Notes: a model not told the origin generated them from the sequence alone. Shown: positions 25,087-34,282, counted from the stretch's first letter. The stretch is 64,000 nucleotides of DNA from Pseudomonas turukhanskensis (GCF_027922365.1 NZ_BSFN01000006.1:186001-250000); one strand, 5' to 3'. Numbers and translations: made by a program.

Positions 25087-27135
25087 GTGCGCACTCCGTT
25101 GCAGGCGTTCTTTGCGCCTGATCTGCCCGCCGTTAAATTTGCGATCAAAACCCTCATTGGCGCAGGCCTGGCGTTGTGGTGCGCGATGCGTTTCGGGCTG
25201 GAGCAGCCGCAGTGGGCCTTTATGACGGCGGTGATCGTCGCTCAGCCGCTGTCAGGCATGGTGGTGCAGAAGGGCCTGGCGCGACTGTGTGGCACCTTGG
25301 TCGGTACGGTGATGTCGGTGGTGGTGATGGCGTTTTTTGCCCAGACGCCGTGGTTGTTTTTGCTGGTATTGGCCACCTGGCTGGGCATCTGCACCGCCGC
25401 TTCCACCTTGCTGCGCAGCGCCTGGTCGTATGCCTTTGTGCTGGCCGGCTACACGGTGGTAATCATTGCGCTGCCCTCTATCAGCAACCCCCTGAATGTG
25501 TTCGATCAGGCCGTGTCGCGCTGCACTGAAATTTCCCTGGGCATTGCCTGTGCCACCGTGATCAGCGCCTTGCTCTGGCCGCAGCGGGTGGAGCAGTTGC
25601 TGGCCAAGCAGGCGCGCGATGCATGGGCGGCCGGCATTCAGGCGTCCAAGGCAGCATTGAGCGGTGAGCGCCAGGAACGTCAAGGTTTGCTTGGCGCGCT
25701 GGGGCGCATTGTGGCGGTGGATGCCCAGCGCGAGCACGCCTGGTTTGAAGGCAGTCGCGGGCGGCAGCGGGCCGTGGCGTTGCGGGTGTTGAGCCGTGAT
25801 CTGCTCAGCCAGTTGCGCCTCGCCCGCGGTGTGGCCCGCCAATGGCGGCAATTGTCGCCGGCGGAAGCGCAGCAGGTGCAGCCGTGGTTAGCTGAGGTTC
25901 AACAGGCGCTGGATGACCCCCAGCAAAGCACCTTGTTGGCCTTGCGCGACCGTCTGCTCGCGGCCATCGATGACTCCGCCTTGCCTACCGTGCAGCAATA
26001 TTGCCTGGGCCGTCTGGCGTTGCTCGTGCGCCAGGTGCTGGCCGCGCAGCAGACCTTGAATGCGGTGGAGCAGGGCGTAGCCCCGGTGGATGCGCCGCGG
26101 GCCATGTCCTGGCACCGCGATATCCAAATGGCCTCGCTGTATGGCTTTCGCAGTGGCTTGGCGTTTTTGCTGATTGCCACCTTCTGGCTGGCCACCGGCT
26201 GGACCTCCGCTGCCGGCGGCCTGACCATGACCGCCGTGCTCTGCAGCCTGTTCGCCAACCGCGAAAACGCCGCGCAGATCGGCCTTGGCTTTCTGCGCGG
26301 CGTTATCTATTCCTTGCCCGTCGCCTTCGTGGTCGGGCAACTGCTGTTGCCGCAACTCAGCGGTTTTCCCTTGCTGTGCCTGGCCTTGGGCGTGCCGCTG
26401 TTCTTTGCTGCGCTGGGCATGACCAAACCGGCCATTGCCGGCACCTGCACCTCCTTTGCCTTGCAATTTATCGTGCTCTGCGCGCCGCAGAATCTGATGC
26501 GCTTTGACGTGGCGTCCTTCCTTAACCAGGCCGTGGCGATCGTGCTCGGCGTGGGCTTTGCCGTGCAGATTTTCCGCGTGATCGACCTGCGTAACCCGGT
26601 CTGGCACGCCCAGCGCCTGTTGCACGCCATGCTCGTGGACTTGAGCCGCCTGCCGCAGCGGCCATTGGCCGGCGCCGAAAACTGGTTTGGTGGCCGTATG
26701 GCCGATCGCCTGTTGCAACTGGCCCGCCACTACCCGGTGTTGCCGACGCACGCGCGCAGCCGCTGGGACGATGGCATCAGTGGCCTGGACCTGGGCGATG
26801 AGCTGCTGCATCTGCGCCGTTGCCTGGAAGTGTCCGATTCCCCGGACTTGCACGATGCCGAGGCGCGTTTTATGCGCGCCCTCGAACCTGTTCTGCTGGA
26901 AGGCCCGCAAGGCCATTCGGTGTCGGCACTGGATAAACCGGTGGCCGATCTGCTCAGCGCCTTGCGCGAGTCTGGCAGCAGCATCGACCGTCGCCTGGCC
27001 CAGGCCGCGCTGCTGCAACTGCAGTTCAGTTGGCGGCTGTGGTGCGAACAGTCGGAACTGAACCCCTACACCCCGCAGCAAGCTGCGGCGTTAGAAGCTG
27101 CGCCGATAAAGGAGGCCGACCATGGCGTTGCGTGA
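25087..27135 (+). CDS. FUSC-family aromatic acid/multidrug exporter inner-membrane protein (AaeB-like)
   Basis: 682 residues from a GTG at 25087. Two blocks of membrane helices (about 20-165 and 350-495) flank cytoplasmic domains, the standard FUSC/AaeB architecture; AFMTAVIVAQPLSGMVVQKG and GGLTMTAVLCSLFANRENAAQIGLGF are the paired motifs after the first helices of each block. It would work with the HlyD-like periplasmic adaptor downstream to export aromatic carboxylates or other weak acids. The DUF1656 gene starts inside its last 14 bases, so the three genes form one operon. Confidence 0.85.
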   Translation: MRTPLQAFFAPDLPAVKFAIKTLIGAGLALWCAMRFGLEQPQWAFMTAVIVAQPLSGMVVQKGLARLCGTLVGTVMSVVVMAFFAQTPWLFLLVLATWLGICTAASTLLRSAWSYAFVLAGYTVVIIALPSISNPLNVFDQAVSRCTEISLGIACATVISALLWPQRVEQLLAKQARDAWAAGIQASKAALSGERQERQGLLGALGRIVAVDAQREHAWFEGSRGRQRAVALRVLSRDLLSQLRLARGVARQWRQLSPAEAQQVQPWLAEVQQALDDPQQSTLLALRDRLLAAIDDSALPTVQQYCLGRLALLVRQVLAAQQTLNAVEQGVAPVDAPRAMSWHRDIQMASLYGFRSGLAFLLIATFWLATGWTSAAGGLTMTAVLCSLFANRENAAQIGLGFLRGVIYSLPVAFVVGQLLLPQLSGFPLLCLALGVPLFFAALGMTKPAIAGTCTSFALQFIVLCAPQNLMRFDVASFLNQAVAIVLGVGFAVQIFRVIDLRNPVWHAQRLLHAMLVDLSRLPQRPLAGAENWFGGRMADRLLQLARHYPVLPTHARSRWDDGISGLDLGDELLHLRRCLEVSDSPDLHDAEARFMRALEPVLLEGPQGHSVSALDKPVADLLSALRESGSSIDRRLAQAALLQLQFSWRLWCEQSELNPYTPQQAAALEAAPIKEADHGVA

Positions 27136-27328
27136 GTGGGCACTGGGTGGTGTATTGCTCAGCCCGTTTTTGCTGTACGTGCTGCTGGCGTTGCTGTGCA
27201 CCGGGCTGTTGCGCCTGGGCTTGCAGCGCGTGGGCGTAGCGCGCTGGATCTGGCATGAGGCGTTGTTCGACACCGCCTTGTTTGTGTGTGTACTGGCGGC
27301 CGTGGTTGCCGTAACCAGTCGTTGGTAA
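27122..27328 (+). CDS. DUF1656 small inner-membrane protein (AaeX-like)
   Basis: 68 residues with two membrane helices (GGVLLSPFLLYVLLALLCTGLL split by a short loop, and LFDTALFVCVLAAVVAV). This DUF1656 protein is typically found between FUSC and HlyD genes, as AaeX in E. coli. The ATG overlaps the end of the FUSC gene and AAAGGAGG lies just before it. Function unknown, probably accessory to the pump. Confidence 0.88.
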   Translation: MALREWALGGVLLSPFLLYVLLALLCTGLLRLGLQRVGVARWIWHEALFDTALFVCVLAAVVAVTSRW

Positions 27329-27340
27329 GGAGAAGGGCGT

Positions 27341-28219
27341 ATGCGTTCAACCCTGCGGGTGGTGATTACCCTGTGTCTGGTGGCGGTGGCCATCTGGGCC
27401 GGCTATGACTTGTGGCGCTATTACATGCTGTCGCCCTGGACCCGTGATGCGCGCATTCGCGCCGATGTGGTGGTGATTGCTCCGGACCTGTCCGGCTGGG
27501 TTGTCGACCTCAAGGTGCACGACAACCAGGAAGTGAAGGCCGGCGACCTGTTGCTCAGCCTCGACCGTCAGCGCTATCAGGCCGCTCTGGATAAAGCCCA
27601 GGCCGTTGCCAACACCCGTCAGCAGCAGTTGCGTTTGCGCGACCATGAAGCCCAGCGCCGCGCCAGCCTGGGCCCCCAGGCCATCAGTGCCGAACTCAAG
27701 GAAAATGCGCAGATCACCGCCGACATCGCCCGTGGCTCGCTCAAGGAAGCCCTGGCCGATGTGGCGCTGGCCGAACTCAACCTGGCTCGCAGCCAAGTGC
27801 GCGCGCCGCGTACCGGGCAAATCACCAACCTGCGCCTGGCCCAGGGCAACTACGTTACGGCCGGGCAGCCAGTGATGGCACTGGTGGATGAGCAGTCGTT
27901 CTACGTGCAGGCCTATTTCGAAGAAACCAAGCTGCCGCGTATTCGCATCGGCGCACCGGTCAAGGTGTGGTTGATGAGCGAAGGGCAGGCGCTGACGGGC
28001 CATATTGAAAGCGTCAGTCGCGGCATTACCGACCGCAACGCGATTCCGGATGCGCAGCTACTGGCCAATGTGGAGCCGACGTTTAACTGGGTGCGTCTGG
28101 CGCAACGGATTCCCGTGCGAATCAAGCTCGACCCATTGCCGGCGGATATCCAGTTGAGTGCGGGCATGACGGCGAGTGTGCGGGTGAGTGAGGAAGGGGA
28201 GGCGAACGAGAAACCGTAG
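27341..28219 (+). CDS. HlyD/AaeA-type periplasmic membrane fusion protein
   Basis: 292 residues. One N-terminal membrane helix (VVITLCLVAVAIWAGY), then the lipoyl-like halves (VVVIAPDLSGWVVDLKVHDNQEV and RSQVRAPRTGQITNLRLAQG) around a short coiled coil, and a beta-barrel domain. It connects the FUSC pump to an outer-membrane channel that is not encoded here. AAGGAG precedes the ATG by eight bases; gap to DUF1656 is 12 bases. Confidence 0.9.
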   Translation: MRSTLRVVITLCLVAVAIWAGYDLWRYYMLSPWTRDARIRADVVVIAPDLSGWVVDLKVHDNQEVKAGDLLLSLDRQRYQAALDKAQAVANTRQQQLRLRDHEAQRRASLGPQAISAELKENAQITADIARGSLKEALADVALAELNLARSQVRAPRTGQITNLRLAQGNYVTAGQPVMALVDEQSFYVQAYFEETKLPRIRIGAPVKVWLMSEGQALTGHIESVSRGITDRNAIPDAQLLANVEPTFNWVRLAQRIPVRIKLDPLPADIQLSAGMTASVRVSEEGEANEKP

Positions 28220-28256
28220 GGTGGATAGAGCCGCCCAGGCGAGCTTTATTGCCGCA

Positions 28257-28337
28257 ATTCTGGATCCCGGCCTGCGCCGGGATGACGGTGGTGTTTGGGA
28301 GGGCACCGTCGTCCCGGCGCAGGCCGGGACCCAGAAT
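28257..28337. repeat. Inverted pair of palindromic repeat, family E
   Basis: ATTCTGGATCCCGGCCTGCG begins at 28257 and continues to GGGATGACGGTG; the inverted copy (CACCGTCGTCCCGGCGCAGG to CCCAGAAT) ends at 28337. Each unit has its own stem (CCCGGC CTGC GCCGGG). Sits between the convergent HlyD and phaJ genes, where termination in both directions is needed. Confidence 0.85.
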
Positions 28338-28351
28338 GTCGGAGCAGTCGC

Positions 28352-28822
28352 TTACCCGATGCTGATGGCCGGCAACTCGGTAAGGGTCACAGTCTGCTGC
28401 GAACGCGGCGCCAGAATTTCCGCTTCACCATCCACTACCAACTCATCACGCTGGTTGAACACGCGAGTGGCCACCCGCACGCGAAACTTCGGCAGTTTTT
28501 CCAGAATTTCCAAACGCACGGTCAGGGTGTCACCCAGTTTTACCGGCAGGGTGAAACGCATGGTCTGGCCCAGGTAGATGGTGCCTGGTCCAGGCAGCTC
28601 GCAGGCTACGGCCGCGCTGATCAGCGCACCGCTGAACATGCCGTGGGCGATGCGCTCTTTGAACATGGTGCCGGCCGCGTATTCGGCGTCCAGGTGCACC
28701 GGGTTGTGGTCACCGGAAACCTCGGCAAACAGCTGGATGTCGCGCTCTTCCACGGTTTTGCTGTAGCTGGCGGTCTGGCCGACTTCGAGGGCTTCGTACG
28801 GGGTGTTGGTCAGTTGTCTCAT
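28352..28822 (-). CDS. phaJ: (R)-specific enoyl-CoA hydratase, PhaJ1 type (MaoC-like)
   Basis: 156 residues, the usual PhaJ1 length. The hot-dog hydratase motif SGDHNPVHLD carries the catalytic Asp and His; ERIAHGMFSGALISAAV follows. The sequence closely matches what I remember of PhaJ1 from P. aeruginosa (PA3302), including the ending LPAISIG. It hydrates trans-2-enoyl-CoA to (R)-3-hydroxyacyl-CoA, a supply step for polyhydroxyalkanoate or other (R)-hydroxyacyl products. Its start overlaps the stop of the upstream hydrolase gene (ATGA), indicating coupled translation. Confidence 0.88.
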   Translation of the reverse strand: MRQLTNTPYEALEVGQTASYSKTVEERDIQLFAEVSGDHNPVHLDAEYAAGTMFKERIAHGMFSGALISAAVACELPGPGTIYLGQTMRFTLPVKLGDTLTVRLEILEKLPKFRVRVATRVFNQRDELVVDGEAEILAPRSQQTVTLTELPAISIG

Positions 28823-29778
28823 GCGGGCTCCTGGGTTTCGGGGTGGCTACGGCGGCTGTGGCTCAAGGCGTTGTCCAGCCAGCCGAGCAGGTCGGTTGTC
28901 ACCTCGTCGCGGTTGGTCTCGTTGAGCAACTCGTGGCGGGCGTCCGGGTAAATTTTCAACAGGGTGTTCCTGTGGCCGGCTTCGCGCAGGGCGGCGGTCA
29001 GGTCTTCAAGACGCTTGCCGTCGCTCACCGGGTCACGGCTGCCGCCAATCACCAGCAGCGGCAGGTCGGCGTCGATCTGCTTGAGCTGGTTGACCGGGGT
29101 GATCTGCTGCAGGCCTTCGAGCAAGTCGATCCACAGTTGGTTGGTGCAGCGGAAACCACACAGCGGGTCGTTGACGTACTTGTCCACTTCCTGCGGGTCG
29201 CGGCTGAGCCAATCGAATTTTGTGCGCGTCGGTTTAAAGGCTTTGTTGAACGAGCCGAACGACAGGAAATCCAGTAACGCGCTACGGCCGGTGGCCCCCT
29301 GGCGCCAGCGCTCGAAGCGGGCAATGCTTGCAGCAGCTTTGTACAGGCCCACCGGCTGGTAGTTGGAGCCCGACAGAATCGCACCCTGCAAGCTGCAGCT
29401 GTGGTGCATCAGATACGCCTGGCCGATATAGCTGCCCATGCTGTGGCCGAGCAGAAAGATCGGCACGTTGGGATGCTGCTGACGGATATGGTGATTGAGG
29501 TTGGCCAGGTCATCGACCACCCGCTGCCAGCCTTTGTTTTCGGCGTACATGCCCAGCACGCCGCGTTGCGCGGTTTTGCCGTGGCCGCGCTGGTCATGGG
29601 CGTAGAGTTCGTAACCGGCTGCCACCAGTGCTTGGCCCAGACGGGCATAGCGCCCGCCATGTTCGGCCATGCCGTGGGACACCATCACCACCGCTTTGGG
29701 CGCTTGCTCGGCGTACCAGCGATTGACGTAAAGCGGCGCAGCGTCGCTCGCCGTCAGCCAGAAATCATCGTAAAGCAT
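28819..29778 (-). CDS. Alpha/beta hydrolase, monoacylglycerol lipase/lysophospholipase type (PldB-like)
   Basis: 319 residues, no signal peptide. MVSHGMAEHGGRYARLGQAL carries the HGxxxH-type oxyanion region of monoglyceride lipases; the nucleophile is in LLGHSMGSYIG, the acid probably in VIGGSRDPVSDG and the His in PDARHELLNE. It would release fatty acids from monoglycerides or lysophospholipids. It is co-transcribed with phaJ and divergent from fadD2, so the three functions (release, activation, hydration) are clustered. Confidence 0.85.
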   Translation of the reverse strand: MLYDDFWLTASDAAPLYVNRWYAEQAPKAVVMVSHGMAEHGGRYARLGQALVAAGYELYAHDQRGHGKTAQRGVLGMYAENKGWQRVVDDLANLNHHIRQQHPNVPIFLLGHSMGSYIGQAYLMHHSCSLQGAILSGSNYQPVGLYKAAASIARFERWRQGATGRSALLDFLSFGSFNKAFKPTRTKFDWLSRDPQEVDKYVNDPLCGFRCTNQLWIDLLEGLQQITPVNQLKQIDADLPLLVIGGSRDPVSDGKRLEDLTAALREAGHRNTLLKIYPDARHELLNETNRDEVTTDLLGWLDNALSHSRRSHPETQEPA

Positions 29779-29806
29779 GGCAGTCCTCGTTCCTTGTTCT
29801 GCTCTA

Positions 29807-29831
29807 GGGAAACTACTGCGCCAGGTTTCCC
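29807..29831. promoter_or_regulatory. Inverted repeat GGGAAAC-N11-GTTTCCC in the hydrolase/fadD2 intergenic region
   Basis: Seven-base perfect arms at 29807-29813 and 29825-29831 within the 293-base divergent intergenic region. It could be an operator, but the spacing (11) is longer than the two to four bases of published fatty-acid PsrA sites (G/CAAAC-N-GTTTG/C). Nothing else in this intergenic region was recognised. Confidence 0.25.
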
Positions 29832-30071
29832 GAATCCTGTTTGCTGCGGTGACAAATTGACAACAGACCGCCTACAGCAGGTTCGGCATTGTAGAGCCAG
29901 CATCGGGCGTTGTCCCAGCCCGGCGACTTTTAGTCTGCTGCTGCGAGTTGAGCAAGATTCACGTAATAAATGACGCTGCCTTTGGTATTTGCGCTGTGTG
30001 CCAGAGCTGCTAAGTTCCCGTCAGCCCCGAATGCGCGGGCCAGACACTCTCAGGTAACGAGGATAAAAATA

Positions 30072-31760
30072 ATGCAACCTGATTTCTGGAGCGACAAACG
30101 CCCGGCCGGCGTCCATAACGAGATTGACCTGGCCGCCTATAAGTCAGTCATTGAGGTGTTTGAGCGCTCCTGTAAGAAGTACGCCGACCGTCCGGCGTTC
30201 TCCAACATGGGCGTCACCCTGACGTACGCCGAGCTTGACCGCCTTTCCGCCGCGTTCGCCGGCTACCTGCAAAAGCACACCGACTTGAAGCCCGGCGACC
30301 GTATCGCCGTGCAGCTGCCCAACGTACTGCACTACCCAATCGCCGTCTTCGGCGCTATGCGCGCCGGCCTTGTGGTGGTCAATACCAACCCGTTGTACAC
30401 CGCGCGGGAAATGCGTCACCAGTTCAAGGATGCCGGCGTGCGTGCGCTGGTGTACCTGAACGTATTCGGCAAGCTGGTGCAGGAAGTGCTGCCCGACACC
30501 GAAATCGAATACCTCATCGAAGCCAAGATGGGCGACCTGCAACCGGCCCTCAAAGGCTGGCTGATCAACGCCGTCGTCAAACACGTCAAGAAAGTCGTGC
30601 CCGAGTACAACCTGCCGCAAGCGATCGGCTTCAAAGACGTACTCAAGCAAGGCCGTGGCCAGCCGCTGAAACCGGTGAAAGTCGGCCTCGACGATATCGC
30701 TGTACTGCAATACACCGGCGGCACCACCGGTGTGGCCAAGGGCGCCATGCTCACCCACGGCAACCTGGTGGCCAATATGCAGCAGGTCGATGCCTGCCTG
30801 GCGCAGCACGGCCCGGATGGTCGGCCGCTGATGCAGCCCGGCCAGGAAGTGATGATTGCGCCGCTGCCGCTGTACCACATCTATGCCTTCACCGCGAACT
30901 GCATGTCGATGATGGTCAACGGCAACCACAACGTGCTGATCAGCAACCCGCGCGACATCGGTGCCTTCGTTAAAGAGCTGAAAAAGTGGCGCTTCTCCGC
31001 GCTGCTGGGGCTCAACACGCTGTTCGTGGCGCTGATGGAACACCCCGAATTCAAGGACGTCGACTTCTCCAACCTCAAGGTCACCAACTCCGGTGGCACG
31101 GCGCTGGTCAAAGCCACTGCCGAGCGCTGGAAGGCGGTTACCGGTTGCACCGTGGTGGAAGGCTACGGCCTGACCGAAACCTCGCCGGTGGCCAGCACCA
31201 ACCCCTACGGCGACAAAGCGCGCCTGGGCACCGTGGGTATTCCGGTACCGGGCACCGCGTTCAAGGTGGTCGATGACAATGGCGTCGAGCTGCCATTGGG
31301 CGAGCGCGGCGAGCTGTTGATCAAGGGCCCGCAAGTGATGAAAGGCTACTGGCAGCGCCCGGAAGCCACCGCCGAAGTACTGGATGCCGAAGGCTGGCTG
31401 AAAACCGGTGATATCGCGGTCATCGACCCGGACGGCTTTACCCGTATCGTCGACCGCAAGAAAGACCTGATCATCGTCTCCGGCTTCAACGTGTACCCGA
31501 ACGAAATCGAAGACGTGGTAATGGCTCACCCGAAAGTGGCGAGCTGTGCGGCCATCGGCGTGCCGGACGAGAAGTCTGGCGAAGCGGTGAAGCTGTTTGT
31601 GGTGGCGCGCGAGGGCGGTTTGACTGCCGAAGAGCTCAGGGCCTACTGCAAGGAAAACTTCACCGGCTACAAAGTGCCCAAGCACATCGTGTTCAAGGAT
31701 TCGCTGCCCATGACTCCGGTCGGCAAAATTTTGCGGCGCGAACTGCGCGACATCGCCTGA
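30072..31760 (+). CDS. fadD2: Long-chain fatty acid CoA ligase FadD2
   Basis: 562 residues from the ATG at 30072, preceded by GAGGA; the frame is open to 29970 but the added residues are not family-like. AMP-forming ligase motifs: YTGGTTGVAKGAMLTHGN (P-loop), EGYGLTETSPVAS, GWLKTGDIAVID and DRKKDLIIVSGFNVYPNEIE, and the catalytic Lys near the end in PVGKILRRELRD. Converts long-chain fatty acids to acyl-CoA at the inner membrane. By position it is the first of two tandem paralogues, named fadD2 in Pseudomonas. Confidence 0.92.
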   Translation: MQPDFWSDKRPAGVHNEIDLAAYKSVIEVFERSCKKYADRPAFSNMGVTLTYAELDRLSAAFAGYLQKHTDLKPGDRIAVQLPNVLHYPIAVFGAMRAGLVVVNTNPLYTAREMRHQFKDAGVRALVYLNVFGKLVQEVLPDTEIEYLIEAKMGDLQPALKGWLINAVVKHVKKVVPEYNLPQAIGFKDVLKQGRGQPLKPVKVGLDDIAVLQYTGGTTGVAKGAMLTHGNLVANMQQVDACLAQHGPDGRPLMQPGQEVMIAPLPLYHIYAFTANCMSMMVNGNHNVLISNPRDIGAFVKELKKWRFSALLGLNTLFVALMEHPEFKDVDFSNLKVTNSGGTALVKATAERWKAVTGCTVVEGYGLTETSPVASTNPYGDKARLGTVGIPVPGTAFKVVDDNGVELPLGERGELLIKGPQVMKGYWQRPEATAEVLDAEGWLKTGDIAVIDPDGFTRIVDRKKDLIIVSGFNVYPNEIEDVVMAHPKVASCAAIGVPDEKSGEAVKLFVVAREGGLTAEELRAYCKENFTGYKVPKHIVFKDSLPMTPVGKILRRELRDIA

Positions 31761-31813
31761 AAACCTTGAGTTAAGGCCGCCGAGCGGCTTTAATCAGGTT
31801 TTGTTCAAAACGT

Positions 31814-31844
31814 GACCGGCAGCCTGGCTGTCGGTCATTTTTTT
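31814..31844 (+). terminator. Rho-independent terminator after fadD2
   Basis: GACCGGCAG-CCTGG-CTGTCGGTC hairpin at 31814-31836 with one mismatch, followed by A and seven T. Separates fadD2 from fadD1, so fadD1 should have its own promoter in the 160 bases that follow. Confidence 0.75.
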
Positions 31845-32001
31845 GACCGGTGAGGCCATGTTTGGTGCTGGTCGCCCCACTTCAAAGCTGCTAATCTCGG
31901 CGCGCTTTTTGGCCTGACAGCACGGTCAAAAAGCACGAAAATCACAAAAAACATCCGTCATCGCGCGGTGAAGATTAGCTGTTGCTTAGGAGTGGGCTTC
32001 C

Positions 32002-33690
32002 ATGATCGAAAACTTCTGGAAGGATAAGTACCCTGTTGGGGTTGCTGCCGAAATCAACCCCGATCAGTACCCGAATATTCAAACGGTATTGAAACAGTCT
32101 TGCGAACGCTTCGCCAACAAGCTGGCCTTCAGCAACATGGGCACGTCGCTTACCTATGGTGAGATGTACGCGTTGTCGGGTGCTTTTGCCGCTTACCTGC
32201 AACAACACACCGATCTGCAGCCGGGCGACCGCATTGCCGTGCAGCTGCCGAACGTTCTCCAATACCCGGTGGTGGTCTTCGGCGCGATTCGCGCAGGCCT
32301 GGTGGTGGTCAACACCAACCCGCTGTACACCGCACGGGAAATGGAACACCAATTCAACGACTCCGGCGCCAAGGCCCTTATCTGCCTGGCGAACATGGCG
32401 CACCTGGCCGAAGCCGTGCTGCCCAAAACCGGCGTCAAGCACGTAATCGTCACCGAAGTCGGCGACATGCTGCCACCGCTCAAGCGCCTGCTGGTCAACA
32501 GCGTGGTCAAGTACGTGAAGAAGATGGTGCCGGCCTACAACCTGCCGCAGGCCGTCAAACTCAACGATGCGCTGGCCAAAGGCCGAGGCCAGGCGGTGAA
32601 AGAAGCCAGCCCGCAAAGCAGCGACATCGCCGTGCTGCAATACACCGGCGGCACCACCGGCGTGGCCAAGGGCGCGATGCTTACCCATCGCAACCTGATC
32701 GCCAACATGCTGCAGGTCAAGCAACTGATGGGCGCCAACCTCAATGAAGGTTGCGAGATCGTCATTGCGCCGCTGCCGCTTTACCACATCTATGCCTTCA
32801 CCTTTCACTGCATGGCGATGATGCTGCTGGGCGGCCACAACGTGCTGGTTACCAACCCGCGCGACCTGCCGACCATGGTCAAAGACCTGTCCAAGTTCAA
32901 GTTCACCGGCTTTGTCGGCCTGAATACCTTGTTCGTTGCCCTGTGCCACAACGAGGGCTTCCGCCGCCTGGACTTCTCCTCACTGAAACTCACCGTTTCC
33001 GGCGGCATGGCGCTGCAACAGGCCTCGGCCGAGCGTTGGAAAGAAGTGACCGGCTGCGCCATCTGCGAAGGTTTCGGCATGACCGAAACCAGCCCGGTGG
33101 CCACAGTGAACCCGTTCAACGCCATCCAGCTGGGTACCATCGGTATTCCGTTGCCATCGACCTTGTGCAAAGTCATCGACGACGAAGGCAAGGAGCTGGA
33201 AATCGGCGCCGTGGGCGAGCTGTGCGTCAAAGGCCCGCAAGTGATGAAAGGCTACTGGCAGCGCCAGGATGCCACCGACGAAATCCTCGACAGCGACGGC
33301 TGGTTGAAGACCGGCGACATCGGCCTGATTCAGGAAGACGGCTACCTGCGTATCGTCGATCGCAAGAAAGACATGATTCTGGTGTCTGGCTTCAACGTGT
33401 ACCCCAACGAACTGGAAGACGTGCTCGCCACCCTGCCAGGCGTGATGCAGTGCGCGGCCATTGGTGTGCCGGATGAGAAATCAGGCGAAGCGATCAAGAT
33501 TTTCGTGGTCGTGAAACCGGGCGCCAGCGTGACCAAAGAACAAGTCATGGAACACATGCGCGCCAACGTCACCGGCTACAAGGTGCCCAAGGCCGTGGAA
33601 TTCCGCGACGTATTGCCGACCACCAACGTGGGCAAGATTCTGCGTCGTGAGTTGCGTGATGAAGAGCTGAAGAAGCTCGGCAAGAAGTAA
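32002..33690 (+). CDS. fadD1: Long-chain fatty acid CoA ligase FadD1
   Basis: 562 residues, same length as the neighbouring paralogue. Contains the same AMP-ligase motifs (YTGGTTGVAKGAMLTHRN, EGFGMTETSPVAT, DGWLKTGDIGLIQ, NVGKILRRELRDEE). TAGGAG lies 12 bases before the ATG. In P. putida and P. aeruginosa this is the main long-chain ligase. Parallel synthesis of two closely related FadD enzymes suggests different chain-length ranges. The 240-base gap upstream holds only the fadD2 terminator and no identified operator. Confidence 0.92.
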   Translation: MIENFWKDKYPVGVAAEINPDQYPNIQTVLKQSCERFANKLAFSNMGTSLTYGEMYALSGAFAAYLQQHTDLQPGDRIAVQLPNVLQYPVVVFGAIRAGLVVVNTNPLYTAREMEHQFNDSGAKALICLANMAHLAEAVLPKTGVKHVIVTEVGDMLPPLKRLLVNSVVKYVKKMVPAYNLPQAVKLNDALAKGRGQAVKEASPQSSDIAVLQYTGGTTGVAKGAMLTHRNLIANMLQVKQLMGANLNEGCEIVIAPLPLYHIYAFTFHCMAMMLLGGHNVLVTNPRDLPTMVKDLSKFKFTGFVGLNTLFVALCHNEGFRRLDFSSLKLTVSGGMALQQASAERWKEVTGCAICEGFGMTETSPVATVNPFNAIQLGTIGIPLPSTLCKVIDDEGKELEIGAVGELCVKGPQVMKGYWQRQDATDEILDSDGWLKTGDIGLIQEDGYLRIVDRKKDMILVSGFNVYPNELEDVLATLPGVMQCAAIGVPDEKSGEAIKIFVVVKPGASVTKEQVMEHMRANVTGYKVPKAVEFRDVLPTTNVGKILRRELRDEELKKLGKK

Positions 33691-33709
33691 ATTCTGGCCA
33701 CATGAAAAC

Positions 33710-33733
33710 GCCACCTTCGGGTGGCTTTTTTTT
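33710..33733 (+). terminator. Rho-independent terminator after fadD1
   Basis: GCCACC-TTCG-GGTGGC hairpin with UUCG loop, then eight T. Very strong canonical terminator. Confidence 0.92.
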
Positions 33734-33798
33734 GGTGTCGAATTCGGTCGAGGCGCAGCAAAGGCTGCGTAGTGCTGAGCAAATCATGCCCGGCATCG

Positions 33799-34173
33799 GT
33801 AAATGCCAACCTCGATAACGACCCGGCGTCCTACGATTACGCGGTCACCCGTACTCACCTGGAGATTCTGAAAACGGCCACCGACGCCGACGGCAAACGT
33901 CTGCAGATTCACACGATGTCGCCGCCGCGCACCCTGCGCAGCAACAAATTCACCCGCAACAACCCCGACTTTGCGCCGGGCTATATCAACTACTTTCCGG
34001 TCAACGGCGGCATCATCGCCCCGCACTTCGGCGATGCGGCAGCCGATGCCACGGCCAAGGCGTTGCTGGAAAAACTCTATCCCGGGCGCAAGGTGGTGCA
34101 GCTCAATATCGATGCCGTGGCAGCAGGGGGCGGGGGAATTCACTGCGTGACGCAGCAACAGCCGCAGTTGTAG
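33799..34173 (+). pseudogene. 3' remnant of an agmatine deiminase/peptidylarginine deiminase family gene
   Basis: About 124 codons matching only the C-terminal third of the family: LDNDPASYDYAVTRTHLEIL near the start, PGYINYFPVNGGIIAPHFGD in the middle and the catalytic-Cys motif GGGGIHCVTQQQP at the end. The usual protein is about 360-380 residues; the N-terminal two-thirds, with the other catalytic residues, is absent and the 90 bases upstream up to the fadD1 terminator show no related sequence. The frame has no start or ribosome site. Its stop codon (TAG) lies in the head of the adjacent family-C repeat. A decaying gene, probably left by deletion. Confidence 0.85.
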
Positions 34174-34251
34174 GAGCCAGCTTGCTGGCGAACCGTGGAA
34201 ACGAAATTCAGGAGCCGGGGTTGCTGGGTTCGCTAGCAAGCTAGCTCCTAC
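34170..34251. repeat. Inverted pair of palindromic repeat, family C (copy 1)
   Basis: GTAGGAGCCAGCTTGCTGGC at 34170 and the inverted GCTAGCAAGCTAGCTCCTAC ending at 34251. Related copies: 37888-37966 (inside hrpA), 47180-47255 and 60073-60137. The first bases (TAG) form the stop codon of the upstream gene remnant. Confidence 0.85.
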
Positions 34252-34282
34252 ACAAGCGCATCGTGACGTTAGGCTCGGTGCA

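Noticed and set aside
31798..31811. GTTTTG-TT-CAAAAC palindrome as a fatty-acid regulator operator
   Set aside because: It lies between the fadD2 stop and its terminator, far from the fadD1 start, and the half-sites point the opposite way from the PsrA consensus.
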